Of a stretch of 64,000 nucleotides of DNA, positions 53,989 to 62,338 are shown one piece after another (the stretch's first letter is position 1; every line of letters begins with the position of its first letter). The notes under the pieces were generated by a model that saw only the letters and a program-made list of their open reading frames with translations, searched no databases and was not told the origin of the DNA. The translations under genes and the position numbers were made by a program. Source of the stretch: Winogradskyella ursingii (lineage in GTDB: Bacteria; Bacteroidota; Bacteroidia; Flavobacteriales; Flavobacteriaceae); assembly GCF_013403975.1 (NCBI RefSeq), contig NZ_JABFDH010000002.1, forward strand, positions 743,342-807,341, read 5' to 3'.

Positions 53989-54669
53989 TTAAGACCCACC
54001 AAAGGACTTCAGCGTTTCAATATCTTCTAACAATCGATCGATTTCTTCAGGATTTGTACCATCATAGTGTCCACGAATTTGGCGTTTTTTGTCGATGAGC
54101 ACAAAATTTTCGGTATGTATCATGTCATATTGATCACCAGTTCCATCCGTTTTTACTGCCAAATAGCTTTTTCTGGCAAGTTCGTAAATTTGCTTTTTAT
54201 CGCCTGTGACCAAGTTCCATTTATTATCTAAAACCCCTTTTTCTTTTGCATATTTTTTGAGTTGCGCAACACTATCAATTTTTGGTGTTACCGAATGTGA
54301 CAACAGTAGTACCTCGTCATCCCTCAAAATCTCTTTTTGAATCCTATACATATGATCGGTCATGATTGGGCAAATGGTTTGGCACGTGGTGAAGAAAAAA
54401 TCGGCCACATAGATTTTATCTTTATAATCTTCTTGCGTAATGGTTTTGCCGTTTTGATTGGTTAAACTAAAATCGGCAATCTTGTGGTATTTCTTCTTAT
54501 GCTGAATGGTACTATCTACCATTTCTGCATTAATTTGTGCAGGTGACCATATTGGCAGCGGTTGCTTTACATTGAGCACATTGTAAATGATAGAAATAAT
54601 AACGATGCACAAAACGGCGAATGCAATACCAAAATATTTGTACCCTTTAAAAAACGAAAGCAAAGACAT
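53989..54669 (-). CDS. SCO family protein (copper chaperone for cytochrome c oxidase)
   Basis: 226 residues: an N-terminal membrane anchor (about 9-30) and a thioredoxin-fold domain with the copper-binding CxxxC motif in FTTCQTICPIMTDHM and the conserved histidine in MIHTENFVLID. It delivers copper to the CuA site of cytochrome oxidase in the periplasm. It starts against the feo operon's leader with a predicted promoter of its own. Consistent with aerobic respiration. The gene order next to feo may be coincidental. Confidence 0.92.
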   Translation of the reverse strand: MSLLSFFKGYKYFGIAFAVLCIVIISIIYNVLNVKQPLPIWSPAQINAEMVDSTIQHKKKYHKIADFSLTNQNGKTITQEDYKDKIYVADFFFTTCQTICPIMTDHMYRIQKEILRDDEVLLLSHSVTPKIDSVAQLKKYAKEKGVLDNKWNLVTGDKKQIYELARKSYLAVKTDGTGDQYDMIHTENFVLIDKKRQIRGHYDGTNPEEIDRLLEDIETLKSFGGS

Positions 54670-54693
54670 TATAACACCTAAATTTTAGAACTG

Positions 54694-54701
54694 CAAAGAT
54701 A
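54694..54701 (-). promoter_or_regulatory. Predicted -7 box of the SCO gene
   Basis: TATCTTTG on the minus strand, 25 bp upstream of the start codon. Confidence 0.5.
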
Positions 54702-54827
54702 GACCTGAAGCTTAATTTATAGAATAGATTTAACAAAAATCTAGAGGTTGAAACTTCATAATTATAAATCGATGTTAAAAATAAACCGATTGGAAATACA
54801 TTAATTTTCTAAATGCCTTTAAAAGGT

Positions 54828-54835
54828 TACTTTTG
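54828..54835 (+). promoter_or_regulatory. Predicted -7 box of rseP
   Basis: TACTTTTG. It lies downstream of the longest possible start (54813) and so supports the internal start of rseP at 54861. Confidence 0.55.
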
Positions 54836-54860
54836 TCAATCGAAATTTGAAAATGAATAC

Positions 54861-56201
54861 ATGGAATTTATAATTAAGATATCCCAATTCTTACTCAGTC
54901 TTTCACTATTAATAGTATTACACGAGCTGGGTCACTTTATACCGGCAAAACTATTTAAGACTAAAGTTGAAAAATTTTATCTCTTTTTTGATGTGAAGTT
55001 TTCACTTTTTAAAAAGAAAATTGGTGAAACCGTATATGGTATTGGTTGGTTGCCTCTTGGTGGTTATGTAAAAATAGCTGGAATGATAGACGAAAGTATG
55101 GACAAAGAGCAAATGGCACAGCCACCACAACCGTGGGAATTTCGCTCTAAACCAGCTTGGCAGAGACTCATTATTATGCTCGGTGGTGTAACCGTTAATT
55201 TTATATTGGCTTATGTGATTTATGTATTTGCCTCATTTATTTACGGCGATACAGATATAAAGATCGATAGCTTAAAAGGAGGTTATTTAGTTGAAAACCA
55301 AGTTTTACTAGATTCTGGCTTTAAAACGGGTGATAAAGTTGTAGCGATTAATGATCAACCCATAGAAAAAGATTCTGAAATAGGTCAATACATAATAGGG
55401 GCAGAACAGATGACTGTTGAGAGAAATGGTGAGACGAAAGTCATTGATTTGCCTGAAAATTTCTTGGGACAATTATCTGATGAAGGTAGTAGAAATCTAT
55501 TTAGATACCGTTATCCTTTTATAGTTGAGTCAGTTCCGGATTCGTCGGCAAATAAAACTGTTGATATTAAAACAGGAGATGTGATTCTTGGAATAGAAGG
55601 TAAGGAGCTTGAATATTTTGATTTGTTTGAAGAAGAATTACAAAATTATAAAGGTGAAACTGTTTCTGCTGAAATATTAAGAGATGGTAAGACCCTTACA
55701 AGAGAGCTTAATGTAAACAACGACGGAAAACTGAATATTTTCAGATTAATCGATGCTAAAAGATTTACAGAACTTGGCTATTATGATGTGACTAGACGCG
55801 AGTACTCTTTTGGTGAAAGCTTTGCTGCAGGTGCTTCAAAATTTAAAAGTACATTGGTTAATTATGGGTCTCAGCTTAAAGCTATTTTTAATCCAAAAAC
55901 CGAAGCTTATAAAGGTCTCGGTGGATTTAAGGCTATTTACGATATCTTTCCAGATTTTTGGAGCTGGGAAGCCTTCTGGAAACTCACGGCATTTTTATCG
56001 ATAATGTTAGCCGTATTAAACCTATTGCCAATTCCGGCTTTAGACGGAGGCCATGTGATGTTTTTACTATACGAAATAATTTCAGGTAGAAAACCTAGTG
56101 AAAAGTTCTTGGAGCGTGCGCAGATTGTTGGCTTCTTTATTTTAATTGCTTTGGTTTTATTTGCTAACGGTAATGACATTTTTAAAGCCTTAACCAATTA
56201 A
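54861..56201 (+). CDS. rseP: RIP metalloprotease RseP (site-2 protease)
   Basis: 446 residues from the ATG at 54861 (MEFIIKISQFLL). HExxH is in LHELGHFIPA (His21-Glu22), two PDZ-like regions occupy the middle, and the second metal-ligand motif LPIPALDGGH lies near the C-terminus. It cleaves membrane-embedded substrates such as anti-sigma factors in envelope stress and signal-peptide remnants. The longer frame from 54813 would place 16 extra residues upstream of the transmembrane helix and lies across the promoter, so I reject it. Monocistronic, upstream of tRNA-Asn. Confidence 0.95.
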   Translation: MEFIIKISQFLLSLSLLIVLHELGHFIPAKLFKTKVEKFYLFFDVKFSLFKKKIGETVYGIGWLPLGGYVKIAGMIDESMDKEQMAQPPQPWEFRSKPAWQRLIIMLGGVTVNFILAYVIYVFASFIYGDTDIKIDSLKGGYLVENQVLLDSGFKTGDKVVAINDQPIEKDSEIGQYIIGAEQMTVERNGETKVIDLPENFLGQLSDEGSRNLFRYRYPFIVESVPDSSANKTVDIKTGDVILGIEGKELEYFDLFEEELQNYKGETVSAEILRDGKTLTRELNVNNDGKLNIFRLIDAKRFTELGYYDVTRREYSFGESFAAGASKFKSTLVNYGSQLKAIFNPKTEAYKGLGGFKAIYDIFPDFWSWEAFWKLTAFLSIMLAVLNLLPIPALDGGHVMFLLYEIISGRKPSEKFLERAQIVGFFILIALVLFANGNDIFKALTN

Positions 56202-56297
56202 TGCAATTGGTTAAAAACCTTCAAAAAAATTATAATTTCATATTGTAGGGATTAAAAAATATTTTATATTTGCGCTCGCTAAAGCGAAAAAACATCT

Positions 56298-56371
56298 TCC
56301 TCTTTAGCTCAGTTGGTTAGAGCATCTGACTGTTAATCAGAGGGTCCTTGGTTCGAGCCCAAGAAGAGGAG
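56298..56371 (+). tRNA. tRNA-Asn (anticodon GTT)
   Basis: A 74-nt cloverleaf: acceptor TCCTCTT / AAGAGGA with discriminator G, D arm with GCTCAGTTGGTTAGAGC, anticodon loop CTGTTAA with GTT, and TΨC arm GGTTCGAGCC. CCA is not encoded, as usual in Bacteroidota. A terminator follows within 10 bp. No integrated element is visible at its 3' end. Confidence 0.97.
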
Positions 56372-56376
56372 CAAAC

Positions 56377-56406
56377 AAACCCAGACTTAAAGGTCTGGGT
56401 TTTTTG
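56377..56406 (+). terminator. Intrinsic terminator after tRNA-Asn
   Basis: Ten-bp stem AAACCCAGAC / GTCTGGGTTT with a TTAAAG loop, followed by T. Confidence 0.9.
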
Positions 56407-56481
56407 TTTTTTATTGTTAGATTTTCTTAAACTATATGAAGCTGAATTGCGTGCTAAAACAATTAAATTTTAGTTTTAATA

Positions 56482-57426
56482 TTATTTTTTACCCAACTCT
56501 CTTAACATTTCGGCAGTCATTGTATTTAAATCAAAATCATGTTTCCAATCCCAATCTTTTCTCGCAACAGAATCATCTATAGATGATGGCCAACTGTCTG
56601 CAATGGCTTGTCTAAAATCCGGTTGATACTCAATTGTAAAATCTGGAATGTGCTTTTTTATACTTTCATAAATTTCTTTAGGAGTAAAACTTATGGCCGC
56701 TAAATTGTAGGCAGATCTTATGGATAAAGCATCTGGCTTCGCCTCCATAATATCTATTGTTGCTTTAATGGCATCATCCATAAACATCATTGGAAGACTC
56801 GTGCTTTCAGATAAAAAACAATCATAATGACCAGATTGTAGGGCTTCATGATATATTTCAACGGCATAATCCGTTGTGCCACCTCCTGGCATCGTTTTGT
56901 GACTTATAATGCCTGGATAGCGAATGCTTCTCACATCTACGTCATATTTGTTATAATAATATTCGCACCAACGCTCACCAACTTGTTTGGTAATACCATA
57001 AACCGTTGTTGGCTCGCAAATGGTGTGTTGAGGTGTTTGTTGTTTTGGCGTTGTAGGACCAAAAACAGCAATACTACTTGGCCAAAATATCTTTTTTATA
57101 GTTCCTTCTTTAGCAAGATTAAGCACATGAAATAGTGAGTTCATATTTAAATCCCATGCCTCCATTGGGTATTTTTCGCCCGTAGCACTTAACAAAGCTG
57201 CCATGAGATAAACTGTATCAACATTGTGGTTTTTGCAACAATCCTTAATAGCATTAAAATTTTTGGCATCAATAATTTCAAATGGTCCAGAATTGACTAA
57301 GTCTAATTTTCGTGTGTTTATATCACTGGCAATGACGTTTTTTTTGCCGTGAATTTCCCTAAGTTTATAAGTGAGTTCGGAGCCAATTTGTCCACAAGCA
57401 CCAATAATTAATATTTTTGAAGACAT
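56482..57426 (-). CDS. tdh: L-threonine 3-dehydrogenase, SDR (epimerase-like) type
   Basis: Starts at 57426 (MSSKILIIGACGQIGSEL); the ATG at 57450 adds eight residues ahead of the Rossmann motif. 314 residues of the extended SDR fold: GACGQIG nucleotide loop, YGITK catalytic Tyr/Lys, and the subfamily signature PGGGTTDYAVEIYHEAL. This type was characterised from a psychrophilic Flavobacterium and oxidises L-threonine with NAD+ to 2-amino-3-ketobutyrate. No kbl gene is next to it. Preceded by a -7 box. Confidence 0.9.
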   Translation of the reverse strand: MSSKILIIGACGQIGSELTYKLREIHGKKNVIASDINTRKLDLVNSGPFEIIDAKNFNAIKDCCKNHNVDTVYLMAALLSATGEKYPMEAWDLNMNSLFHVLNLAKEGTIKKIFWPSSIAVFGPTTPKQQTPQHTICEPTTVYGITKQVGERWCEYYYNKYDVDVRSIRYPGIISHKTMPGGGTTDYAVEIYHEALQSGHYDCFLSESTSLPMMFMDDAIKATIDIMEAKPDALSIRSAYNLAAISFTPKEIYESIKKHIPDFTIEYQPDFRQAIADSWPSSIDDSVARKDWDWKHDFDLNTMTAEMLRELGKK

Positions 57427-57447
57427 ATAATTTAATTTATTCGCTTT

Positions 57448-57455
57448 CAAAAGTA
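57448..57455 (-). promoter_or_regulatory. Predicted -7 box of the threonine dehydrogenase gene
   Basis: TACTTTTG on the minus strand, 22 bp upstream of the start, with TTG at 57470-57472. Confidence 0.5.
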
Positions 57456-57597
57456 AGAAGAATTACAACCAACTATATATTAAAATTTTCAGAAAAACGT
57501 AGGATGTTATAATTGTTATAAAATTTTCACGTTTCATACTTACTGTTAATAAGAATTGAGAGATTGAGTATATTTACCCATTAATTAAATTTTAAGA

Positions 57598-58122
57598 ATG
57601 AAGCTTGGACAATCTATTTTTCAATTACTGTTTTTTGTTTTTTTGAGTTGTGGGAATGATACAAATGTCGCTTCTATTGAGTCACCAGAAAATAAAACAC
57701 AAGAACAATCTATTACACCCAGAGCCATTGAAAACTTTAACTATGCGGATTATGTTCTTAGTCCTGAAGCTGAGGAAATAGTTAGAAATTGGGAAAAGTA
57801 CCAAGAACTTGCAATACAGATTGGATATTTAAAGAAGGCAGATTTGTCTTTTTTTAAGGGAGACAGAAAGCTTATAGATGAGTTTCTATTGGAATTAAAA
57901 GAAGAAGTGCCTTCAAATTTAGAAACAAATCCCATTGAATCGCGCATTGTAATCCTGGAAACTAAAATGCTGAAGCTTTATGACAATCTCACTTTAGATA
58001 ACATAGATTTAAACTTGCAATTAAAGAGTATAAAGGAAGTACTTGTGGCTTTTGCAAATCTCAATTTGCAAATTAATAAAAAGATAGAATTTGATTTTTA
58101 CAATCAAATTCAACCCGAATAA
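57598..58122 (+). CDS. Hypothetical lipoprotein
   Basis: 174 residues with a signal peptide and lipobox FVFLSC (Cys18), followed by GNDTNVAS. The mature protein is helical and acidic, with a YVLSPEAEEIVRNWEKYQELA segment that looks like a coiled or helical bundle. I know no family. It has its own strand and is closed by a shared bidirectional terminator at 58144. Predicted to be anchored in the inner or outer membrane; function unknown. Confidence 0.7.
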   Translation: MKLGQSIFQLLFFVFLSCGNDTNVASIESPENKTQEQSITPRAIENFNYADYVLSPEAEEIVRNWEKYQELAIQIGYLKKADLSFFKGDRKLIDEFLLELKEEVPSNLETNPIESRIVILETKMLKLYDNLTLDNIDLNLQLKSIKEVLVAFANLNLQINKKIEFDFYNQIQPE

Positions 58123-58143
58123 TAGTTTAAACATTATTCAAAT

Positions 58144-58175
58144 AAAAAGAGCAGCCTTAAGAGGCTGCTCTTTTT
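58144..58175. terminator. Bidirectional intrinsic terminator between converging genes
   Basis: Stem of about 12-13 bp, AAAAAGAGCAGCC / GGCTGCTCTTTTT, with a TTAAGA loop. It has A and T tracts on both sides and serves the lipoprotein gene (+) and the TPR gene (-). Confidence 0.85.
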
Positions 58176-58192
58176 AGTATATGATTATATTA

Positions 58193-58921
58193 TTAATTTT
58201 TAGCAGGTGTGTTTGCCGCCGCTGCCTTTTGAGCCTTTTGTGCTTCTAAAGCTTCTCTACTTATTTTTGCCAGATTAAAATTTGGATCAATGGCAAGTGC
58301 ATCGTTTATTAATTTAAGAGCTGCATCTATGTTGGCCTTATTGTCTTGTCTAAATACCATTAGCCCTTCCAAATATAAAAATGCTGCCTTAAGTGAAGTT
58401 TCGTAAGGCTGTTGCCTTTCGTAAAAGGCACGCTTCATATCGTCTTTTACATTTGCTTGGCCATATTCTATATTAGCTTTGGCACCAGCTAAATCTTCAA
58501 TCTGAATTTTCATATCCGCCATTTCGTAAGCAAGATATGGATTTGGGTTGCGCTTAAATAAAATTTCAAAATGTTCTAAAGCTAATTTTGGTTGATTTAA
58601 ATTTTTCAATGCCAATGCCTTAACTTCAACATTCATGTCCGAGTCGTTTGCATTTTTTTCAACACCAATAGTATTTAATGCCTGTAAATACATGCCTTCA
58701 GAAAGATATACATAAGCCAATGTATCTTTTCTTGCTAAAGAAGGTTCAAGCACGTTGAGATGCGTCATGGCATTTATTACGCCTTGAACGTCACCTTGGT
58801 TTTTCATTTGTTGGTAATAAGCTTGGTAATGCTTTTTTAAATCTGCATTGTTCTGTGCAAAGACACCAACGGAAATTAACATAAGTCCAATAGTCATTGG
58901 AACGAGTGTAATCTTTTTCAT
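58193..58921 (-). CDS. TPR-repeat protein, secreted or periplasmic
   Basis: 242 residues from the ATG at 58921 (MKKITLVPMTIGLML), with a signal peptide ending VFAQNNADL. Helical repeats of TPR style follow: DVQGVINAMTHLNVL, LSEGMYLQALNTIGVE, KALALKNLNQPKLALEHFEILFKRNPNPYLAYEMADM. The C-terminus is Ala/Lys-rich. It is a likely scaffold or assembly factor in the periplasm; its partner is unknown. Ends at the bidirectional terminator. Confidence 0.8.
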   Translation of the reverse strand: MKKITLVPMTIGLMLISVGVFAQNNADLKKHYQAYYQQMKNQGDVQGVINAMTHLNVLEPSLARKDTLAYVYLSEGMYLQALNTIGVEKNANDSDMNVEVKALALKNLNQPKLALEHFEILFKRNPNPYLAYEMADMKIQIEDLAGAKANIEYGQANVKDDMKRAFYERQQPYETSLKAAFLYLEGLMVFRQDNKANIDAALKLINDALAIDPNFNLAKISREALEAQKAQKAAAANTPAKN

Positions 58922-58987
58922 TATCATAAATTTAGAGGGCTAAACTATAAAAATTAAATAAACTAGGTCTTAAAACTATATTAATTT

Positions 58988-59797
58988 CTATGGAGCCTGT
59001 TTGAATGAATATTTCAAAAGCCGTACCAATTCTGAACTGTCGATAATTTTTCCTTCACTTTTTTCACTATGATCAAAGGTTGGAATTGGTAAATTATGCT
59101 GTATACAATAGTTCTTATAATAGTACATTTTGACAGGATGATCTGGGTAGCAAGCGTTTAGTGTTACATTCCAAAGGTTTGAATTTATAATTGAGGCAAT
59201 AATTGCTATACAATCTTGTTGGTGTATTAAATTAATGGGAGCTTCAGGATTGGAGATGTCCTTTTTACCAGAAAGATGTTTTGCAGGATGGCGGTTGTCA
59301 CCAAATAGACCTCCAAAACGTAATATTGTAGTTTTAAAATTTTTGTTTTGTAGCAGTTTTTTTTCAATTGCAATTAATTGCTTCGCTGTGTTGGCAGTAT
59401 TGTTCGGGATAATATTAGAATTTATAACCGGCATATCATCTTTATCCTTAAAAACAGAGATGGACCCAACATAAAGCACTTTTTTAATATCAGAAATCTC
59501 AATCGCTTTGATTAGATGTGAAATTTCTGCAACATGATTTTTTTCAGGATTTGACCTCAGACCTGGTGGAACATTTATAATCAATGTATCACAATCTTTT
59601 AAAAAAGTACCTATATCACCTTCAATTTGATGGGCATTCAGCTTGATGTATTGAACATCTAAACCCTGTTTGTCTAGTTCATTAATCTTGTGTTTTGAGG
59701 TTGTTGAGCCTTTAATGATATAATCTAACTCCATTAGATGTTTGCACAATGGCAACCCTAGCCATCCACATCCAATAATGCTTATATTTTTATTCAA
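58988..59797 (-). CDS. NAD(P)-binding epimerase/dehydratase-like protein (YeeZ-like)
   Basis: 269 residues. The N-terminal Rossmann loop ISIIGCGWLGLPLCKHL is of the GxGxLG type found in the YeeZ/ActC-like atypical SDR group. Further conserved parts are LIINVPPG, VLYVGSISVF and ILRFGGLFGDNRHPAKHLSG. The usual YxxxK pair is not evident, so it may lack classical SDR catalysis. Substrate unknown. Cytoplasmic. About 60 bp after the TPR gene's start on the same strand. Confidence 0.82.
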   Translation of the reverse strand: MNKNISIIGCGWLGLPLCKHLMELDYIIKGSTTSKHKINELDKQGLDVQYIKLNAHQIEGDIGTFLKDCDTLIINVPPGLRSNPEKNHVAEISHLIKAIEISDIKKVLYVGSISVFKDKDDMPVINSNIIPNNTANTAKQLIAIEKKLLQNKNFKTTILRFGGLFGDNRHPAKHLSGKKDISNPEAPINLIHQQDCIAIIASIINSNLWNVTLNACYPDHPVKMYYYKNYCIQHNLPIPTFDHSEKSEGKIIDSSELVRLLKYSFKQAP

Positions 59798-59910
59798 AAT
59801 ATTTTTTTTGTTATGAATATAAAAATACTGATTTTACTCACAGTAATTAAAACTGTTTTGTGATGTGGTTAATTTTAAGTAACTTTAATATTCACTCAAA
59901 ACTCTATGTC

Positions 59911-60396
59911 ATGGGAATAAAAAGTTTTCAAGGACCTAGGAAGCAGCAAAATACAACTGCTCCGGTTCAGTTAAAAGTAAAGGATTATATGACAACAAAT
60001 CTCATAACCTTTAAAGCAGATCAATCCGTGCAAGAAGTGGTTGAATGCTTGATTAAATATAAAATTTCTGGTGGACCTGTAGTAAATGAGAGACATGAAC
60101 TTATTGGAATAATCTCTGAAGGTGATTGTTTAAAACAGCTGAGTGAAAGCCGCTATTACAATATGCCTTTAGAACATGATAATGTAGAAAAGCGTATGGC
60201 TCGGGACGTTGAAACTATTGATGGTAATATGGACGTTTTTGATGCTGCCAATAAATTTTTGAGTTCTAAATTGAGACGTTTCCCAATTGTAGAAAATGGC
60301 AAATTAGTTGGGCAAATAAGCCAAAAGGATATTCTTAAAGCAGCATTGCAACTTAAGGGTGAGAATTGGAACAGTACAACAAAAGGTAATCCTTAA
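59911..60396 (+). CDS. CBS-domain pair protein
   Basis: 161 residues from the ATG at 59911 (MGIKSFQGPRKQQN); the start at 59860 adds 17 residues without conservation signs. It has two CBS domains: VKDYMTTNLITFKADQSVQEV and MARDVETIDGNMDVFDAANKF, ending RFPIVENGKLVGQISQKDIL. CBS pairs bind adenine nucleotides and act as energy sensors. With no other domain the partner is unknown. Its end overlaps the converging zinc-ribbon gene by four bases. Confidence 0.88.
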   Translation: MGIKSFQGPRKQQNTTAPVQLKVKDYMTTNLITFKADQSVQEVVECLIKYKISGGPVVNERHELIGIISEGDCLKQLSESRYYNMPLEHDNVEKRMARDVETIDGNMDVFDAANKFLSSKLRRFPIVENGKLVGQISQKDILKAALQLKGENWNSTTKGNP

Positions 60397-60743
60397 TCAT
60401 CTCGTTTTACAAGTGCATAATAATCTCCATCAAGAGGCAGATAACCTTGATCATAGACAAAATAGTAGATCGTGCCAGCCTTTGTGGTGTATATACTAGT
60501 GAAATAATTAAAATCAAATCCTTTTTCGACCAATTTGGCTCTAGAGGTTTTGGTTTTTTTATTTGGATTTAAACTTTCTAGTATTCTATAGTTTTTTCTA
60601 AGTCGATTATTGGTGTTTCTGATTAGATTTTTGGAATCCTTATTTACCCGATTATTGTATGCATTTCTGCAACCATCACTACAGAATTTTTTGTCAACTC
60701 TCCCAATAATTCTTTCACCGCATTCTGGACATTGTTTTTTCAT
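60393..60743 (-). CDS. Small protein with N-terminal zinc ribbon (DUF2116-like)
   Basis: 116 residues beginning MKKQCPECGERIIGRVDKKFC, with CPxC and CSDGC (C-x2-C...C-x3-C) pairs that should bind one zinc. The rest is basic (RNTNNRLRKNYRILESLNPNKKTKTS). I expect DNA- or RNA-binding but cannot name a role. It converges with the CBS gene (4-bp overlap). It is followed upstream by the first of a set of repeat-spaced small genes, but it does not itself abut a repeat at its 3' end. Confidence 0.75.
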   Translation of the reverse strand: MKKQCPECGERIIGRVDKKFCSDGCRNAYNNRVNKDSKNLIRNTNNRLRKNYRILESLNPNKKTKTSRAKLVEKGFDFNYFTSIYTTKAGTIYYFVYDQGYLPLDGDYYALVKRDD

Positions 60744-60772
60744 AAATTTTATACTTATTGCTTAACCGGTTT

Positions 60773-60883
60773 GTATAAGGTTTATTTAATTAACTAATTT
60801 AGCAAATACAAACAGAATAGAAAATCCGCGAGGACTTTCTTAAGCAGGCTATAACTAGCAATGAATTATACACATTGTTGTGT
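60773..60883 (-). repeat. Structured spacer repeat A of the right-end array
   Basis: Reading on the minus strand from GTTGTG at its gene end, it contains a GCTAGTTATAGC hairpin, the core hairpin GAAAGTCC-TCGC-GGATTTTC (60820-60839), and TATTTGCTAAATTAG. It overlaps the 3' end of the gene ending at 60866 and resembles repeats C and D. Confidence 0.8.
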
Positions 60884-61270
60884 TTTAGTGCTTTTGTTTT
60901 CTATGGTCTTTTTAAGTTTTGTATAATTTTTGTCGATATAGTAAAAATTCGGTAAACTGAATTTATTCGTCTCTCCATTTGAGTTATATTTTATTACTCC
61001 ATTTTCTAAAGATTCAATATCCGCAATTTTTATTGGGTGAGATAGATTGTCGAGATACAGGGAATCTTGGTCAAATGAAAGGTCAGTCGGTTTAGGAACT
61101 TGCTTTTTTAAAATAAAAACTCCCATAATCAAAAATAATGTGCAAAAAATAATAGCTCCGATTTCTTTTGTGATTAAACTATAAATCAAAAATCCAATTC
61201 CTCCGATTACAATAATTCGGGCGATTAAAAATTGAAAAAAATATAATGTAGAGTCAATCTTTTTATTCAT
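60866..61270 (-). CDS. Hypothetical membrane protein in cassette-like array
   Basis: About 134 residues from the ATG at 61270 (MNKKIDSTLYFFQF); an ATG at 61312 is possible. It has two hydrophobic segments (FLIARIIVIGGIGFLIYSLI and GAIIFCTLFLIMGVFIL) and a soluble C-terminal part. No known family. The last residues (TQQCV) are encoded by repeat A, so the repeat or its junction defines the C-terminus. No promoter box is evident directly upstream. Same strand as the three other array genes. Confidence 0.65.
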   Translation of the reverse strand: MNKKIDSTLYFFQFLIARIIVIGGIGFLIYSLITKEIGAIIFCTLFLIMGVFILKKQVPKPTDLSFDQDSLYLDNLSHPIKIADIESLENGVIKYNSNGETNKFSLPNFYYIDKNYTKLKKTIENKSTKTQQCV

Positions 61271-61326
61271 TTTTTTGTTTTCAAAATTTGGTTTTGAGCG
61301 CAATTTGGGCATTAAAACAAGGTCTC

Positions 61327-61446
61327 GTACAACTTTCAGTTACGGGTTAATATGCGTTAATTTTCGGTATGGCACTGGCTTTAGCAATTCCGAGTGGATT
61401 CCGGTTTAGTCGAATCCGCTGTAATTGCGGTTATACTTTGTTGTGC
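61327..61446 (-). repeat. Structured spacer repeat B (a different family from A, C and D)
   Basis: It is bounded by GTACAAC and GTTGTGC, which are complementary at 6 of 7 positions. Inside, 61384-61428 forms an imperfect hairpin with arms GCAATTCCGAGTGGATTC and GAATCCGCTGTAATTGC. It starts 6 bp after the stop of the first DUF6090 gene. Confidence 0.75.
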
Positions 61447-61451
61447 TTTCG

Positions 61452-62183
61452 TTATTTTCTGGTTTCTTCTAAAATTTCACTGATTAATTTATCAGTTTCT
61501 GCATAGACATTTTCCAAAAATTGCGAATAAAGTACTTTCTCATCAACTTGATTTTCAAATTTTAAATCATTAAAGAAACTAATATTGTTAAAATCCAAAT
61601 CAGACTTTTTAATTGAAATCCGATTATGGTTTACATTCCTCAAGGAACCATAATTTTTGATGTAATCAACAATATCCTGCGAACTTTTTTCCATACGTCT
61701 ATTCCATTCATTTACATATTCAGATTGTCGTTCATATTCAAAAAGTAGTTCCTTTATCTTACTATTTTTAATTAATGACAATTTACCTGTGCTTTTGAGT
61801 TCGTTTAAGACAAAATTAGTAGGTTTCCAAGTTGGCCAAAAAAGTGAGGTTTCTATCAAGCTATCAAGATTTGTACGGTTCAGTTCACTTTCTGATTTTC
61901 CCATCATTGACAGTATATTTAATCCTCCACGTTTTGTCCATTTCAATCCACGTAATGCTGAATTTAGAGCTTTTTGATTAGATTCAAATTCCTGAATCAA
62001 GTTTTGGTTTATTTTGTTCAATTCCAAATCTGATTTTCGAACTTCATTTAAATTGTTGACCTGCAAAGCAATCAAAATACCGATAACAACAAGGATGATC
62101 TCTCCGACAGCATAAATCAGATACTTACTGAACTTGTTTTCAGTCAGCATTTTTTGCCTAATTTTTCTAAAGAATTTTATCAT
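61452..62183 (-). CDS. DUF6090 family protein, copy 1
   Basis: 243 residues. The N-terminus MIKFFRKIRQ...ENKFSKYLIYA...GEIILVVIGILIALQ is shared almost exactly with the gene at 62333 and marks DUF6090, a family common in flavobacteria and of unknown role. One transmembrane helix (about 22-44) separates a short basic cytoplasmic start from a helical, Asn/Lys/Glu-rich outer or periplasmic portion with ARGL-type Trp and Ser features (WTKRGGLNIL). Its stop lies just before repeat B. Probably inner-membrane anchored. Confidence 0.85.
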   Translation of the reverse strand: MIKFFRKIRQKMLTENKFSKYLIYAVGEIILVVIGILIALQVNNLNEVRKSDLELNKINQNLIQEFESNQKALNSALRGLKWTKRGGLNILSMMGKSESELNRTNLDSLIETSLFWPTWKPTNFVLNELKSTGKLSLIKNSKIKELLFEYERQSEYVNEWNRRMEKSSQDIVDYIKNYGSLRNVNHNRISIKKSDLDFNNISFFNDLKFENQVDEKVLYSQFLENVYAETDKLISEILEETRK

Positions 62184-62232
62184 TGGTTAGCGGTTTCTGA
62201 TAATTACTTGCAATGGTCTAGTGTATGATTTC

Positions 62233-62338
62233 GTTGTGTGTTTAGCACTAAAGTTAGCAAATAATTCACGGATAGTAAGTCCGCGAGGACTGGCGTATGT
62301 AGGCGAGAACAAGCAATTACTTATAGCCATTGTTAGCC
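62233..62338 (-). repeat. Structured spacer repeat C
   Basis: The core hairpin AGTCC-GCGA-GGACT lies at 62278-62291, with TTAGCAAATA at 62264-62273. It starts GTTGTGTG and ends GTTAGCC, where it supplies the stop codon of the gene ending at 62333. An inverted pair TAATTGCTTG / CAAGTAATTA (one G-T) spans the element plus flank. Confidence 0.8.

Noticed and set aside
54813..54860. Longer start for RseP
   Set aside because: It includes the predicted promoter box and adds residues ahead of the first transmembrane helix that the family lacks.
56298..56406. tRNA-Asn as an integration site of an element
   Set aside because: No integrase gene and no duplicated tRNA 3' end follow; the neighbouring genes are core.
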